From Pseudomonadota bacterium (GTDB taxonomy: Bacteria > Pseudomonadota > Gammaproteobacteria > Xanthomonadales > Xanthomonadaceae), in the NCBI GenBank assembly GCA_023388955.1, contig JAEWFH010000070.1, forward strand, positions 1 through 7,619: a stretch of 7,619 bases of DNA. Reading direction: 5' to 3'. This document shows positions 1 to 6,182 of this stretch, piece after piece (within the stretch, counting starts at the first letter, position 1; each line of letters opens with the position of its first letter). The translations under genes and the position numbers were made by a program. Below the pieces are notes generated by a model. The model was not told where the DNA came from, ran no database searches, and saw only the letters and a list, made by a program, of their open reading frames with translations.

Positions 1-666
1 GTCACTGGCCACCACCACGTCCAGGGCCTGCAGCCGGGCCAGGCTGGTGGCATCCACGGCCGCGGTGACCCGCTGCAGTGCCTCGCCGCTGGAGACCGCC
101 AACACCGCCGGCGCCTGCAGCCCGTTCAGGCGCGCGAGCTGGCGGCGCGACACCGGCCGCGGGACCCGCTGGTAGACGTTGGCGCGCAGTACCAGGGCGC
201 CGCGTGCCTCGAAGGCCGGCACCAGCGTGCCGCGCCCGCCCGGTGCGGTGACCAGGCCCAGCGGTCGCCCGGCCAGCCGCTGTAGCGCGGGCATCACGAG
301 CAGCCCCTCGCTGTCCATGCGGGCTGGCGATTCCACGCCTGCCACGCCGGCGCGCTGCAGCACCGCCGCGGTCCCGGCACCGACCGCGAGCCAGTCCTGT
401 CCGGGTTGTCGCCGCAGGGGTTGCAGCGCCGCCGCCGAGGTGGCCGCCGCGGGACTGGTGAACACCACCACCGGGGCCTCCAGTGCAGCGGCCAGCATCG
501 CGCGCGCCTGCGGATCGTCGAGCGGCTCGATCGACCACGGCGACAGTGCCAGCACGCCGGCGCCGTGCCTCGCCGCTGCGCGCCGCATCGGCCCGTGCTG
601 GCCCATGGGCCGCAGGGAGATCACGTACCATCGGGGCGAATCGGGGCGGGGCGTGCGGCTGGGCAT
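1..666 (-). CDS. hemD: Uroporphyrinogen-III synthase (partial, 3' end beyond window)
   Basis: HemD cyclises hydroxymethylbilane to uroporphyrinogen III with inversion of ring D, a cytosolic step common to haem, sirohaem and cobalamin synthesis. Reading the minus strand from the ATG at 666 gives 222 uninterrupted codons to the left edge, beginning MPSRTPRPDSPRWYVISLRP. Family features appear in order: FTSPAAA at about 69-75 (end of the first half-domain), AVGAGTAAVLQRAG at 94-107, DSEGLL at 118-123, the G-GR-TLVPAFEARGA stretch at 143-157 followed by VYQR at 164-167, VSSGEAL at 191-197, and VVVASD at the edge. The family is usually about 250 residues, so some 25-40 are missing. The start has only a weak ribosome site; a GTG 14 codons downstream is possible but would cut the first strand. 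The gene diverges from the thioesterase at 721, leaving 54 bases between starts. In related genomes hemX and hemY follow, which cannot be seen here. Confidence 0.9.
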   Translation of the reverse strand, partial: MPSRTPRPDSPRWYVISLRPMGQHGPMRRAAARHGAGVLALSPWSIEPLDDPQARAMLAAALEAPVVVFTSPAAATSAAALQPLRRQPGQDWLAVGAGTAAVLQRAGVAGVESPARMDSEGLLVMPALQRLAGRPLGLVTAPGGRGTLVPAFEARGALVLRANVYQRVPRPVSRRQLARLNGLQAPAVLAVSSGEALQRVTAAVDATSLARLQALDVVVASD

Positions 667-720
667 CGGACCAGCTTCGCACGAGCCATCGCCCCCTGCA
701 TCCGGGAGGCGGGACGACCG

Positions 721-1197
721 ATGGACACGGCACTGGAACACCTGCAGCAACACTATGATTCGATGCCCCCGGTCGCGGCCATGCAGCTGTCGATCGCGGG
801 ATACGCCGACCATCGCCTGGCGCTGCGCGCGCCGCTCGGCCGCCACGTCAACGACAAGGGCTGCGCCTTCGGCGGCAGCCTTGCTTCGCTCATGACCCTG
901 GCCGGCTGGGGGCTGGCGTGGCTGGAGCTGCACGCCGCGGGGCTGGAGGCGGACATCTACGTCGCCGACAGCCACATCCGCTACCTGGCCCCGCTGTACG
1001 ACGACCTGCGGGTGACCGCCGCGGCCGCCACGGACGCGGACTGGGTCGCCTTCGCCGACCAGCTGCGCCGCCATGGCCGGGCCCGCATCGAGCTGGTCGC
1101 GAAGGTGCCGCTTCCCGACGGCCGCATCGCCACCGACTTCAGTGGCCGCTACGTGGCCATCGCCCGTCCGGTCGCCACCTCCGCCACTGCCCGCTAG
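721..1197 (+). CDS. Hotdog-fold thioesterase, YiiD C-terminal-domain type
   Basis: A 158-residue protein resembling the putative thioesterase family defined by the C-terminal half of E. coli YiiD (FabY): a stand-alone hotdog fold without the N-terminal acetyltransferase domain. Visible landmarks are LEHLQQHYDSMPPVAAMQ (residues 5-22), the family signature NDKGCAFGGSLASLMTLAGWG (44-64; the glycine-rich turn opens the central hotdog helix), and VADSHIRYLAPLYDDL (81-96) on the following strand. Such proteins probably hydrolyse acyl-CoA or acyl-ACP thioesters; the substrate is not known here. The ATG at 721 keeps the family's N-terminal helix and is preceded by GGGAGG (704-709) and GGGA (711-714). 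The next gene starts 31 bases after the stop, so the two may be cotranscribed. Family assignment is from motif memory; catalytic activity is inferred. Confidence 0.8.
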   Translation: MDTALEHLQQHYDSMPPVAAMQLSIAGYADHRLALRAPLGRHVNDKGCAFGGSLASLMTLAGWGLAWLELHAAGLEADIYVADSHIRYLAPLYDDLRVTAAAATDADWVAFADQLRRHGRARIELVAKVPLPDGRIATDFSGRYVAIARPVATSATAR

Positions 1198-1228
1198 CAT
1201 GGCGTTCCCGACCTGACCGGAAGTGCCG

Positions 1229-1645
1229 ATGCGCCTGACCCGACTGCTGTTGCTTGCCTGCCTCCTCGCGCTGGGGGCCTGCGCCTCGGGCACTTCCGCC
1301 AGCGACGCGCTGGACCAGGCACAGTACGCCTGGTCGGGTGCGATCCGCTGGGGCGACTTCGCCGGCGCCCGCAACCTGGTCGACCCCGAGGTGCGGGAGA
1401 AGCGCCCGATGAGCGAGCTGGAGATGGCGCGTTACGAGCAGATCCAGGTCTCCTCCTACCGCAGCACCGGCGCCAGTTCCGACGTGGACGGCGGTCGCGC
1501 GGTCCGCGAGGTGCGAATCGGCGTGATCAACCGCAACACCATGGCCGAGCGCGAAGTCGCCTACCGCGAGCAATGGCGCTGGGACGAGGAGGCCGGGGTC
1601 TGGTGGCTGACCAGCGACCTGCCGGACCTGTGGGCTGGTCGCTGA
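1229..1645 (+). CDS. Small outer-membrane lipoprotein of unknown function
   Basis: A 138-residue protein with a textbook lipoprotein signal: MRLTR, a hydrophobic core LLLLACLLALGAC, and lipobox LGAC with the modified cysteine at residue 18. The +2 residue is Ala, not Asp, so sorting to the outer membrane is expected. The mature part has no further membrane segment. It starts with a predicted helix (SDALDQAQYAWSGAIRWGDFAGARNLVDPEVR, residues 24-56), then RYEQIQVSSYR, then alternating strands (AVREVRIGVINRN; EVAYREQWRWDEEAGVWWLTSDLP). This helix-then-sheet pattern with an early WGDF and a late W-W-L strand looks NTF2/SnoaL-like, which is inference only. ATG 1229 was chosen over the in-frame GTG at 1223 because GGAAG (1219-1223) then sits five bases upstream. 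I do not recognise a named gene. It lies 31 bases after the thioesterase stop and 78 bases before the rhodanese start. Confidence 0.82.
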   Translation: MRLTRLLLLACLLALGACASGTSASDALDQAQYAWSGAIRWGDFAGARNLVDPEVREKRPMSELEMARYEQIQVSSYRSTGASSDVDGGRAVREVRIGVINRNTMAEREVAYREQWRWDEEAGVWWLTSDLPDLWAGR

Positions 1646-1650
1646 CCGCT

Positions 1651-1680
1651 TTGCACCGGTGTCGCGCGGTGGGCGACAAT
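1651..1680 (+). promoter_or_regulatory. Candidate sigma-70 promoter for the rhodanese gene
   Basis: TTGCAC (1651-1656) and GACAAT (1675-1680) are separated by 18 bases and lie in the gap after the lipoprotein stop. GACAAT matches four of six consensus -10 bases, and TTGCAC keeps the TTG of the -35. The -10 ends 43 bases before the GTG start at 1724. It is the only A/T cluster in a very GC-rich gap. Assigned by eye. Confidence 0.42.
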
Positions 1681-1723
1681 TCCCGCCCCGGCGCCGCCGG
1701 CCCCGCTGCCTCGAGTCCTGCCC

Positions 1724-2161
1724 GTGAGCCTTGAAGAACTGCTGGCCTTCGCCAGCCGAAACCTCCTGTTGTCGATTGCCCTGGCCGGCCTGACCGTTGC
1801 GATCGCGTGGGTCGAGGTCAGCCGGCTGTTCCGCGGCTACAAGTCGCTGCGCCCCGGCGAGCTGTCGGCGCTGGTCAACCGCGAGGACGCGCTGGTCGTG
1901 GACCTGTCGCCGATCAACGACTACCAGCAGGGCCACATCGCCGGCAGCAAGTCGGTGCAGCCCAGCCAGTTCGACCCGGAGAACAAGCTGCTGGCCAAGG
2001 CCCGCGCGCTGCCGGTGGTGGTGGTGTGCCGCACCGGCATGAGTGCCAACGGGGCCGCGCGCCGGCTGGTCAAGGCCGGCTTCGAGCGCGTGTACGTGCT
2101 CGATGGGGGCATCCAGGCCTGGCGCCAGGCCGACCTGCCGCTGGTCAAGGGCCGCGGCTGA
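1724..2161 (+). CDS. yibN: Membrane-anchored rhodanese-like protein (YibN type)
   Basis: A 145-residue single-domain rhodanese with one N-terminal membrane helix (about residues 13-31, NLLLSIALAGLTVAIAWVE), leaving the domain in the cytoplasm. The domain runs from about LRPGELSALVN (42-52) through VVDLSPINDYQQGHIAGSKSV (58-78) to YVLDGGIQAWRQADLPLV (124-141). The active-site loop is CRTGMS with Cys102, so persulfide chemistry is possible. Size and layout match E. coli YibN (about 143 residues), whose gene also precedes secB and gpsA; YibN has been reported as a partner of the YidC insertase, so a role near membrane protein biogenesis is plausible but not shown here. The start is GTG with only a weak ribosome site; moving it downstream would delete the membrane anchor. 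The grxC gene found between yibN and secB in enterobacteria is absent. Confidence 0.85.
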   Translation: MSLEELLAFASRNLLLSIALAGLTVAIAWVEVSRLFRGYKSLRPGELSALVNREDALVVDLSPINDYQQGHIAGSKSVQPSQFDPENKLLAKARALPVVVVCRTGMSANGAARRLVKAGFERVYVLDGGIQAWRQADLPLVKGRG

Positions 2162-2203
2162 AGCCGGGCGACGCCGGCGCGGTGGGGAGTGCCGGCGGGC
2201 GCA

Positions 2204-2212
2204 TGCCATAAT
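2204..2212 (+). promoter_or_regulatory. Extended -10 element upstream of secB
   Basis: TGC followed directly by CATAAT (2207-2212) forms an extended -10 (TGN plus hexamer, five of six matches to TATAAT). It sits 35 bases before the secB ATG in otherwise GC-rich sequence. No convincing -35 is seen at 16-18 bases upstream, which fits an extended -10 promoter. It would drive secB and probably gpsA. Confidence 0.5.
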
Positions 2213-2247
2213 CGGCCCCTTTCCGCCTTCACGCTGGAGTCACCGCA

Positions 2248-2796
2248 ATGTCCGACGAGAACCCCAACGGCGCCGCTGCCGGCGCTGCTGCCGCCGCCCC
2301 GAACGAGGCCGCCACCGGCCCGTCCTTCCGGGTCGAGAAGATCTACGCCAAGGACGTCTCCTTCGAGTCGCCCGGTGCGCCGGCGATCTTCACCTCGCAG
2401 GGCCAGCCGCAGCTGCAGATGAACCTGGCGCAGAACGCCCAGCGCATCGGCGAGGACACCTTCGAGGTCGTGCTCGGCATCACCCTGACCTGCACCGTCG
2501 AGGACAAGACCGCCTACCTGGTCGAGGTCAAGCAGGCCGGCGTGTTCACCCTGAGCGGCTTCGATGCGCAGCAGCTGGACGTGATGCTGGGCGTGCACTG
2601 CCCGAACGTCCTGTTCCCGTACGCGCGGCAGCTGACCAGCAACCTGGTCGAGTCGGGTGGCTACACGCCGTTCCTGATGCAGCCGATCAACTTCGAGGCG
2701 CTGTACGCCGAAGGCCGTCGCCAGCGCGCGGCGCAGCAGGCGGCGCAGGGCAACCCGGGCAACCTCGGCGACGCCGAGCCCCAGGGCAACGCCTGA
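2248..2796 (+). CDS. secB: Protein-export chaperone SecB
   Basis: SecB is a homotetrameric cytosolic chaperone that holds precursor proteins unfolded and delivers them to SecA for Sec translocation. The 182-residue product shows the family core: KIYAKDVSFESPGAPAIF (31-48), QPQLQMNLAQNAQRIGEDTFEVVLGITLTCTVEDKTAYLVEVKQAGVFTLSGF (53-105), and the highly conserved GVHCPNVLFPYARQLTSNLVESGGYTPFLMQPINFEALY (115-153). It is longer than E. coli SecB (155 residues) because of an Ala-rich N-terminal stretch (residues 9-22) and a Gln/Ala/Gly tail (160-182). The substrate-channel Trp near the E. coli WQP motif is replaced: the sequence here is SQGQPQ. The ATG has GGAG eight bases upstream (2236-2239). gpsA begins 16 bases after the stop, so cotranscription is expected. 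Confidence 0.96.
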   Translation: MSDENPNGAAAGAAAAAPNEAATGPSFRVEKIYAKDVSFESPGAPAIFTSQGQPQLQMNLAQNAQRIGEDTFEVVLGITLTCTVEDKTAYLVEVKQAGVFTLSGFDAQQLDVMLGVHCPNVLFPYARQLTSNLVESGGYTPFLMQPINFEALYAEGRRQRAAQQAAQGNPGNLGDAEPQGNA

Positions 2797-2812
2797 TCCG
2801 GATCGCAGCGGC

Positions 2813-3853
2813 ATGGGCATGACCGAAGGCGCCGCCGCCCGGCTGTCGGTGGCGGTGCTGGGCGCGGGTTCCTGGGGCACCGCCCTGGCCGCGCTGATCG
2901 CCCGCCACGGCCACCCCACCACGCTTTGGGGCCGGGATGCGGATGTCGTGGCGGCCATCGACGGTCGCCACGAGAACCCGCGCTACCTGCCCGGCATCGG
3001 ATTGCCGGAGACCCTGCGTGCCACCACTGACCTGGCTGCGGCCATGGCCGGGGCCGGGCTGGTGCTGGTGGTGACGCCGTCGCACGCGTTCGCCGAGGCC
3101 CTGCGCGCGCTGGCGCCACACCGGCCCGAAGGCGCCGGCGTGGCCTGGGCGAGCAAGGGCTTCGAACCCGGCAGCGGACGCTTCCTGCATGAAGTGGCCG
3201 CCGAGGTGCTGGGGCCGCAGGTCCCGCTGGCGGTGGTCACCGGCCCGTCCTTCGCCCGCGAGGTGGCCGCCGGGCTGCCGACCGCGGTGACCGTGCATTC
3301 CGAGCAGGCGGAGTTCGCCCAGCTGGTGGCCGATGCGCTGCACGGGCCCGCGTTCCGTGCCTACACCGGCAACGACATGCTCGGTGCCGAACTCGGTGGC
3401 GCGATGAAGAACGTGCTGGCGGTCGCCACCGGTGTCGCCGACGGCATGGAGCTGGGCCTGAACGCCCGCGCCGGCCTGGTGACCCGGGGCCTGAACGAGA
3501 TGCTGCGGCTCAACCGCGAGCTCGGCGGTCGATCGGAAACCCTGATGGGCCTGGCCGGGATGGGCGACCTGGTGCTGACCTGCACCGGCGACCTGTCGCG
3601 CAACCGGCGCCTGGGCCTGGCCCTGGGCCGCGGCCAGGGCATCGAGGAGGCGGTGCGCGAGATCGGCCAGGTGGTGGAGTCGATCCAGACTGCCGACGAG
3701 GTGATGCGCCTGGCGCGGCGCCACGACGTGGAGCTGCCGATCTCCGAGGCGGTGCATTCGGTGCTGCACGGCGGGCTCACCCCCGTGGAGGGCCTGGCCC
3801 AGCTGATGGCGCGCGAGCAGAAGGCCGAGTACGTCGACCCGCTGCTGGGCTGA
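2813..3853 (+). CDS. gpsA: NAD(P)H-dependent glycerol-3-phosphate dehydrogenase
   Basis: GpsA reduces dihydroxyacetone phosphate to sn-glycerol 3-phosphate, the backbone precursor of membrane phospholipids. The 346-residue protein has all landmarks: Rossmann loop GAGSWG (17-22) in AVLGAGSWGTALA, ENPRYLPG (54-61), VVTPSHAF (86-93), ASKGFEP (113-119), VTGPSFAREVAAGLPTAV (142-159), and the catalytic-domain segment ELGGAMKNVLAVATGVADG (193-211), where Lys199 is the expected catalytic lysine. LMGLAGMGDLVLTCTGDLSRNRRLG (244-268) follows and contains the substrate-binding Asp and Arg. ATGs at 2813 and 2819 are both in frame with weak ribosome sites, so the true start could be two codons later. Short spacing after secB suggests translation from the secB message. 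Transcription is likely stopped by the hairpin at 3880-3909. Confidence 0.96.
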   Translation: MGMTEGAAARLSVAVLGAGSWGTALAALIARHGHPTTLWGRDADVVAAIDGRHENPRYLPGIGLPETLRATTDLAAAMAGAGLVLVVTPSHAFAEALRALAPHRPEGAGVAWASKGFEPGSGRFLHEVAAEVLGPQVPLAVVTGPSFAREVAAGLPTAVTVHSEQAEFAQLVADALHGPAFRAYTGNDMLGAELGGAMKNVLAVATGVADGMELGLNARAGLVTRGLNEMLRLNRELGGRSETLMGLAGMGDLVLTCTGDLSRNRRLGLALGRGQGIEEAVREIGQVVESIQTADEVMRLARRHDVELPISEAVHSVLHGGLTPVEGLAQLMAREQKAEYVDPLLG

Positions 3854-3879
3854 GGTCCGGCCACCGGATCACACAAAAG

Positions 3880-3909
3880 CAAAGGCCCCGGCGGTTGCCG
3901 GGGCCTTTG
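3880..3909. terminator. Strong bidirectional intrinsic terminator between gpsA and ax21
   Basis: A perfect 13-bp stem with a GGTT loop: left arm 3880-3892, right arm 3897-3909, reading CAAAGGCCCCGGC and its exact complement. On the minus strand it is followed by TTTGCTTTTGTG, a good T-rich tail for ending the ax21-like gene. On the plus strand the stem itself ends in CCTTTG with a short T run, enough for gpsA. It lies 26 bases after the gpsA stop and 49 bases beyond the ax21 stop, between two convergent genes. Confidence 0.9.
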
Positions 3910-3958
3910 TCGCGACCCATTTCGGGGGAGAGAGAGATGCGTCGCGGGAACGCGTCGG

Positions 3959-4513
3959 TCAGAACGTCATGCGCGGACCGATGAACCACTGGGTGTCGCC
4001 GTCGACGAACTTCACGTCGCCGCTCAGGCCCCAGGTCGGGTTGAACTTCACCAGCGCGCCCAGGCGGCCGTAGAAGTCGCCGTCGTACTGGTCGCCGTCC
4101 TCGTAACCGGCCAGGGCGTAGCCCTCGAACTGCGGCGCCAGGCTGCCGCGCACGCCGGCCTCGACGCTCCAGCCGTCGTAGTCGAAGCCGCGGCCGGCGT
4201 CGAACTTCTCGTAGGCGACGCGGGTCAGCAGGTCGGCACGCGGGGAGATGGTGTGGTTGTAGCCCACGCCGGCGCGCCACTGGTCGAAGTCGATGTTGGT
4301 GTTGTCGATCTCCTGGTTGGAGTAGTCGCCAAACAGGTGGAAATTGGGGGCGATGGCGCCCGAGCCGCGGATGGCCCAGCCATCGGCGTCGGCACCGTCG
4401 ACGTCGGTGGCGGCATAGCCGGCCTCGACGTAGTTGTAGGAAACGCCGTCGGCGGCCGATGCGGCGAACGGCAGTGCGGCGAGCAGGGACAGGGCGAACA
4501 GGGACTTCTTCAT
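3959..4513 (-). CDS. ax21: Ax21-family outer-membrane beta-barrel protein
   Basis: A 184-residue outer-membrane protein of the Ax21 family known from Xanthomonas and Stenotrophomonas. It has a Sec signal peptide (MKKSLFALSLLAALPFAASA, cleavage after residue 20), then alternating amphipathic strands rich in Tyr, Asp and Gly: VSYNYVEAGYAATD (24-37), GWAIRGSGAIAPNFHLFGDYSNQ (45-67), DQWRAGVGYNHTIS (77-90), DLLTRVAYEKFD (94-105), GWSVEAGVRGSLAPQFEGYALAGYED (114-139), GDFYGRLGALVKFNPTWGLSGDVKFVDG (145-172), and a final strand ending in Phe184, the usual signal for barrel assembly. Eight strands are plausible. A ribosome site AGAGGG (complement of 4523-4528) lies nine bases before the ATG. Ax21 was once proposed as a secreted quorum signal and XA21 ligand, but key papers were retracted. 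A barrel role in envelope physiology or motility is safer. Family identity is from sequence memory. Confidence 0.88.
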   Translation of the reverse strand: MKKSLFALSLLAALPFAASAADGVSYNYVEAGYAATDVDGADADGWAIRGSGAIAPNFHLFGDYSNQEIDNTNIDFDQWRAGVGYNHTISPRADLLTRVAYEKFDAGRGFDYDGWSVEAGVRGSLAPQFEGYALAGYEDGDQYDGDFYGRLGALVKFNPTWGLSGDVKFVDGDTQWFIGPRMTF

Positions 4514-4793
4514 CGGGGGTTTCCCTCTTGTAATGATCCGGTGCTGGCGATCCTTGCCACAGATGCGGCGGAACGGGGGACAGCCGCCAGCCGGGGCGAG
4601 TATCCGGGCAGGCGCCCAATCGAAACTGAATCGCCCGCGTCATTTCCGGTCGTCCGACACGGCCTGTTCAGCTTTCCGTTCCACTGCTCGGGGAAAGGGG
4701 CCCAGCGCAACGATCCGTTTCCGCCATGAACGGTGGGCCCGGCCTGTCCGCCCTTACATTTCCTGCTCCCCGAATTGCATGGAGCCAACAACG
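4514..4793. promoter_or_regulatory. Divergent intergenic region between ax21-like gene and wrbA
   Basis: 280 bases hold the promoters of two divergent genes. For wrbA, TACATT (4755-4760) is a possible -10, 33 bases before the ATG, without a clear -35. For the minus-strand gene, GATACT (complement of 4599-4604) is a weak -10 candidate about 85 bases before its start, with no good -35. A short palindrome GGGC-AGGC-GCCC (4606-4617) adjoins it. The wrbA frame stays open leftwards for 87 codons through this region, but the composition does not look like protein and WrbA needs no such extension. No transcribed RNA gene is evident. Confidence 0.45.
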
Positions 4794-5393
4794 ATGGCGA
4801 AGGTCCTGGTCCTGTACTACTCCGCTTACGGCCACGTCGAACAGATGGCCGAGGCCGTTGCCGAGGGCGCCCGCGAGGCCGGCGCCCAGGTCGACATCCG
4901 CCGGGTGCCCGAGCTGGTTCCCGAGGACGTGGCCCGCAAGTCCGGCTTCAAGCTCGACCAGGCCGCCCCGGTCGCGAAGGTCGAGGAGCTGGCCGGCTAT
5001 GACGCGATCATCGTCGGCACCGGCACCCGTTTCGGCCGCATGTCCTCGCAGATGGCCAGCTTCCTGGACCAGTGCGGCGGGCTGTGGGCCAGCGGCGCCC
5101 TCAACGGCAAGGTCGGCGGGGCGTTCGCCTCCACCAATACCCAGCACGGCGGGCAGGAGGCGACGTTGTTCTCGATCCTGACCAACCTGCTGCACTTCGG
5201 CCTGGTCACCGTCGGCCTGCCCTACAGCTATGCCCCGCAGATGTCGACGGACGAGATCGTCGGCGGCAGCCCCTACGGCGCCACCACCGTGGCCGGTGGC
5301 GACGGTTCGCGCCAGCCGTCGGAGATCGATCTGGGCGGTGCGCGCTTCCAGGGCCGGCACATCGCCGACATCGCCAACCGGCTGTTCGGCTGA
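4794..5393 (+). CDS. wrbA: NAD(P)H:quinone oxidoreductase, type IV (WrbA)
   Basis: WrbA is a cytosolic tetrameric flavodoxin-like FMN protein that reduces quinones by two electrons, avoiding semiquinone radicals. The 199-residue product aligns end to end with the E. coli protein (198): FMN phosphate loop YYSAYGHVEQMAEAV (8-22), GTGTRFGRMSSQMASFLDQCGGLWASGAL (75-103) contacting the flavin, ASTNTQHGGQEATLFS (112-127), and the family-specific GGSPYGATTVAGGDGSRQPSE (157-177). ATG 4794 is preceded by GGAG at 4781-4784 with nine bases of spacing and gives MAKVLVLYY; an in-frame ATG at 4779 would add only MEPTT and would lose that site. ribA follows after 52 bases and makes the precursor of its FMN cofactor. 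Confidence 0.95.
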   Translation: MAKVLVLYYSAYGHVEQMAEAVAEGAREAGAQVDIRRVPELVPEDVARKSGFKLDQAAPVAKVEELAGYDAIIVGTGTRFGRMSSQMASFLDQCGGLWASGALNGKVGGAFASTNTQHGGQEATLFSILTNLLHFGLVTVGLPYSYAPQMSTDEIVGGSPYGATTVAGGDGSRQPSEIDLGGARFQGRHIADIANRLFG

Positions 5394-5399
5394 GCGGGG

Positions 5400-5405
5400 C
5401 ACAAT
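5400..5405 (+). promoter_or_regulatory. Possible -10 element for ribA
   Basis: CACAAT, matching four of six consensus -10 bases, lies seven bases after the wrbA stop and 40 bases before the ribA ATG. No good -35 is seen upstream. It resembles the islands before the rhodanese gene and secB, so ribA may be transcribed separately as well as by readthrough from wrbA. Confidence 0.32.
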
Positions 5406-5445
5406 AGGCGGTCGCGGCACCACGCCGTGACCGCCAGGACCCGAC

Positions 5446-6156
5446 ATGACCGACCCCAAGCACGCCCCGGACGCAGCGCGCGACCTTGCCGCCACCACCC
5501 TGGCCCACCAGGAGCTGGGCGGGCAGCCGCCCGTGGCGACGGAGGGCAAGCCGGACGAGTGGGTCCGGCTGGTCGACTCCTGTGACCTGCCCACGCGCTG
5601 GGGAACGTTCCGGCTGCACGGCTTCGTCGACCTGCGCACTGGCCAGGAACACGTCGCCCTGACCCTGGGCGAGCTGGAGGGCGCAGGTCCGGTGCTCGCC
5701 CGGGTGCATTCCGAATGCCTGACCGGCGATGCCTTCGGCAGCCGCCGCTGCGACTGCGGCGCGCAGCTGGAGGCGGCCATGCAGCGGATCGCCGAGGAAG
5801 GCCGCGGGATCATCCTCTACATGCGCCAGGAAGGGCGCGGCATCGGCCTGCTCAACAAGATCCGCGCCTACCACCTGCAGGACGATGGCGCGGATACGGT
5901 CGAGGCCAACCAGGCGCTGGGCTTCGCCGCCGACCTGCGCAGTTACGAACTGGTCGCGCCCATGCTGGGCCGGCTGGGCGTGCAGGCGGTGCGGCTGATG
6001 ACCAACAACCCGCGCAAGGTCGATGCGCTGCAGGCCGCGGGGGTGGTGGTGGCCGAACGCCTGCCGATCCGCGTGGGCCGCAATCCGGCCAACCAGGGCT
6101 ACCTGGACACCAAGCGCAGCAAGCTGGGCCACCTGCTGGACCCCGACGCCGGGTAA
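5446..6156 (+). CDS. ribA: GTP cyclohydrolase II
   Basis: RibA opens GTP to 2,5-diamino-6-ribosylamino-4(3H)-pyrimidinone 5'-phosphate, formate and pyrophosphate, the first step of the GTP branch of riboflavin synthesis. The 236-residue protein carries the full catalytic core: PVLARVHSECLTGDAFGSRRCDCGAQLEAAM (82-112), with zinc ligands Cys91, Cys102 and Cys104, then EEGRGIILYMRQEGRGIGLLNKIRAYHLQD (117-146), TVEANQALGFAADLRSY (151-167), and LMTNNPRKVDAL to VGRNPANQGYLDTKRSKLGHLL (184-231). The core begins near residue 40. The first 40 residues (Ala- and Asp-rich, no signal or membrane segment) are extra compared with E. coli RibA, which has 196. There is no DHBP synthase (RibB) domain. AGGA at 5436-5439 lies six bases before the ATG, supporting this start. 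It follows wrbA by 52 bases. Confidence 0.95.
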   Translation: MTDPKHAPDAARDLAATTLAHQELGGQPPVATEGKPDEWVRLVDSCDLPTRWGTFRLHGFVDLRTGQEHVALTLGELEGAGPVLARVHSECLTGDAFGSRRCDCGAQLEAAMQRIAEEGRGIILYMRQEGRGIGLLNKIRAYHLQDDGADTVEANQALGFAADLRSYELVAPMLGRLGVQAVRLMTNNPRKVDALQAAGVVVAERLPIRVGRNPANQGYLDTKRSKLGHLLDPDAG

Positions 6157-6182
6157 GCCACCGCGGTTGCATGCCTATGACG

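Noticed and set aside
2..733. A 243-codon open frame on the minus strand over the hemD region, and plus-strand open frames at 179-895 and 406-720
   Set aside because: Their products are Arg/Gly/Ala-rich with no domain, as expected for GC-rich shadow frames. The real gene is hemD in another minus-strand frame, which has no stop inside the window.
754..759. TATGAT, a close -10 match inside the thioesterase gene
   Set aside because: It encodes the Tyr-Asp of the family's N-terminal helix, no -35 accompanies it, and initiating there would remove conserved residues.
1139..2209. Long minus-strand open frames opposite the lipoprotein, rhodanese, secB and gpsA (for example 1139-2209, 1921-2958, 2687-3769)
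   Set aside because: They are antisense to genes with clear family motifs, have repetitive His/Gln/Arg/Ala composition and lack credible ribosome sites.
4533..4793. 87-codon in-frame extension of wrbA to the left
   Set aside because: WrbA is complete from ATG 4794 with a proper ribosome site. The extension has Arg/Pro/Ser-rich composition, no domain, and would overlap the divergent promoter region.
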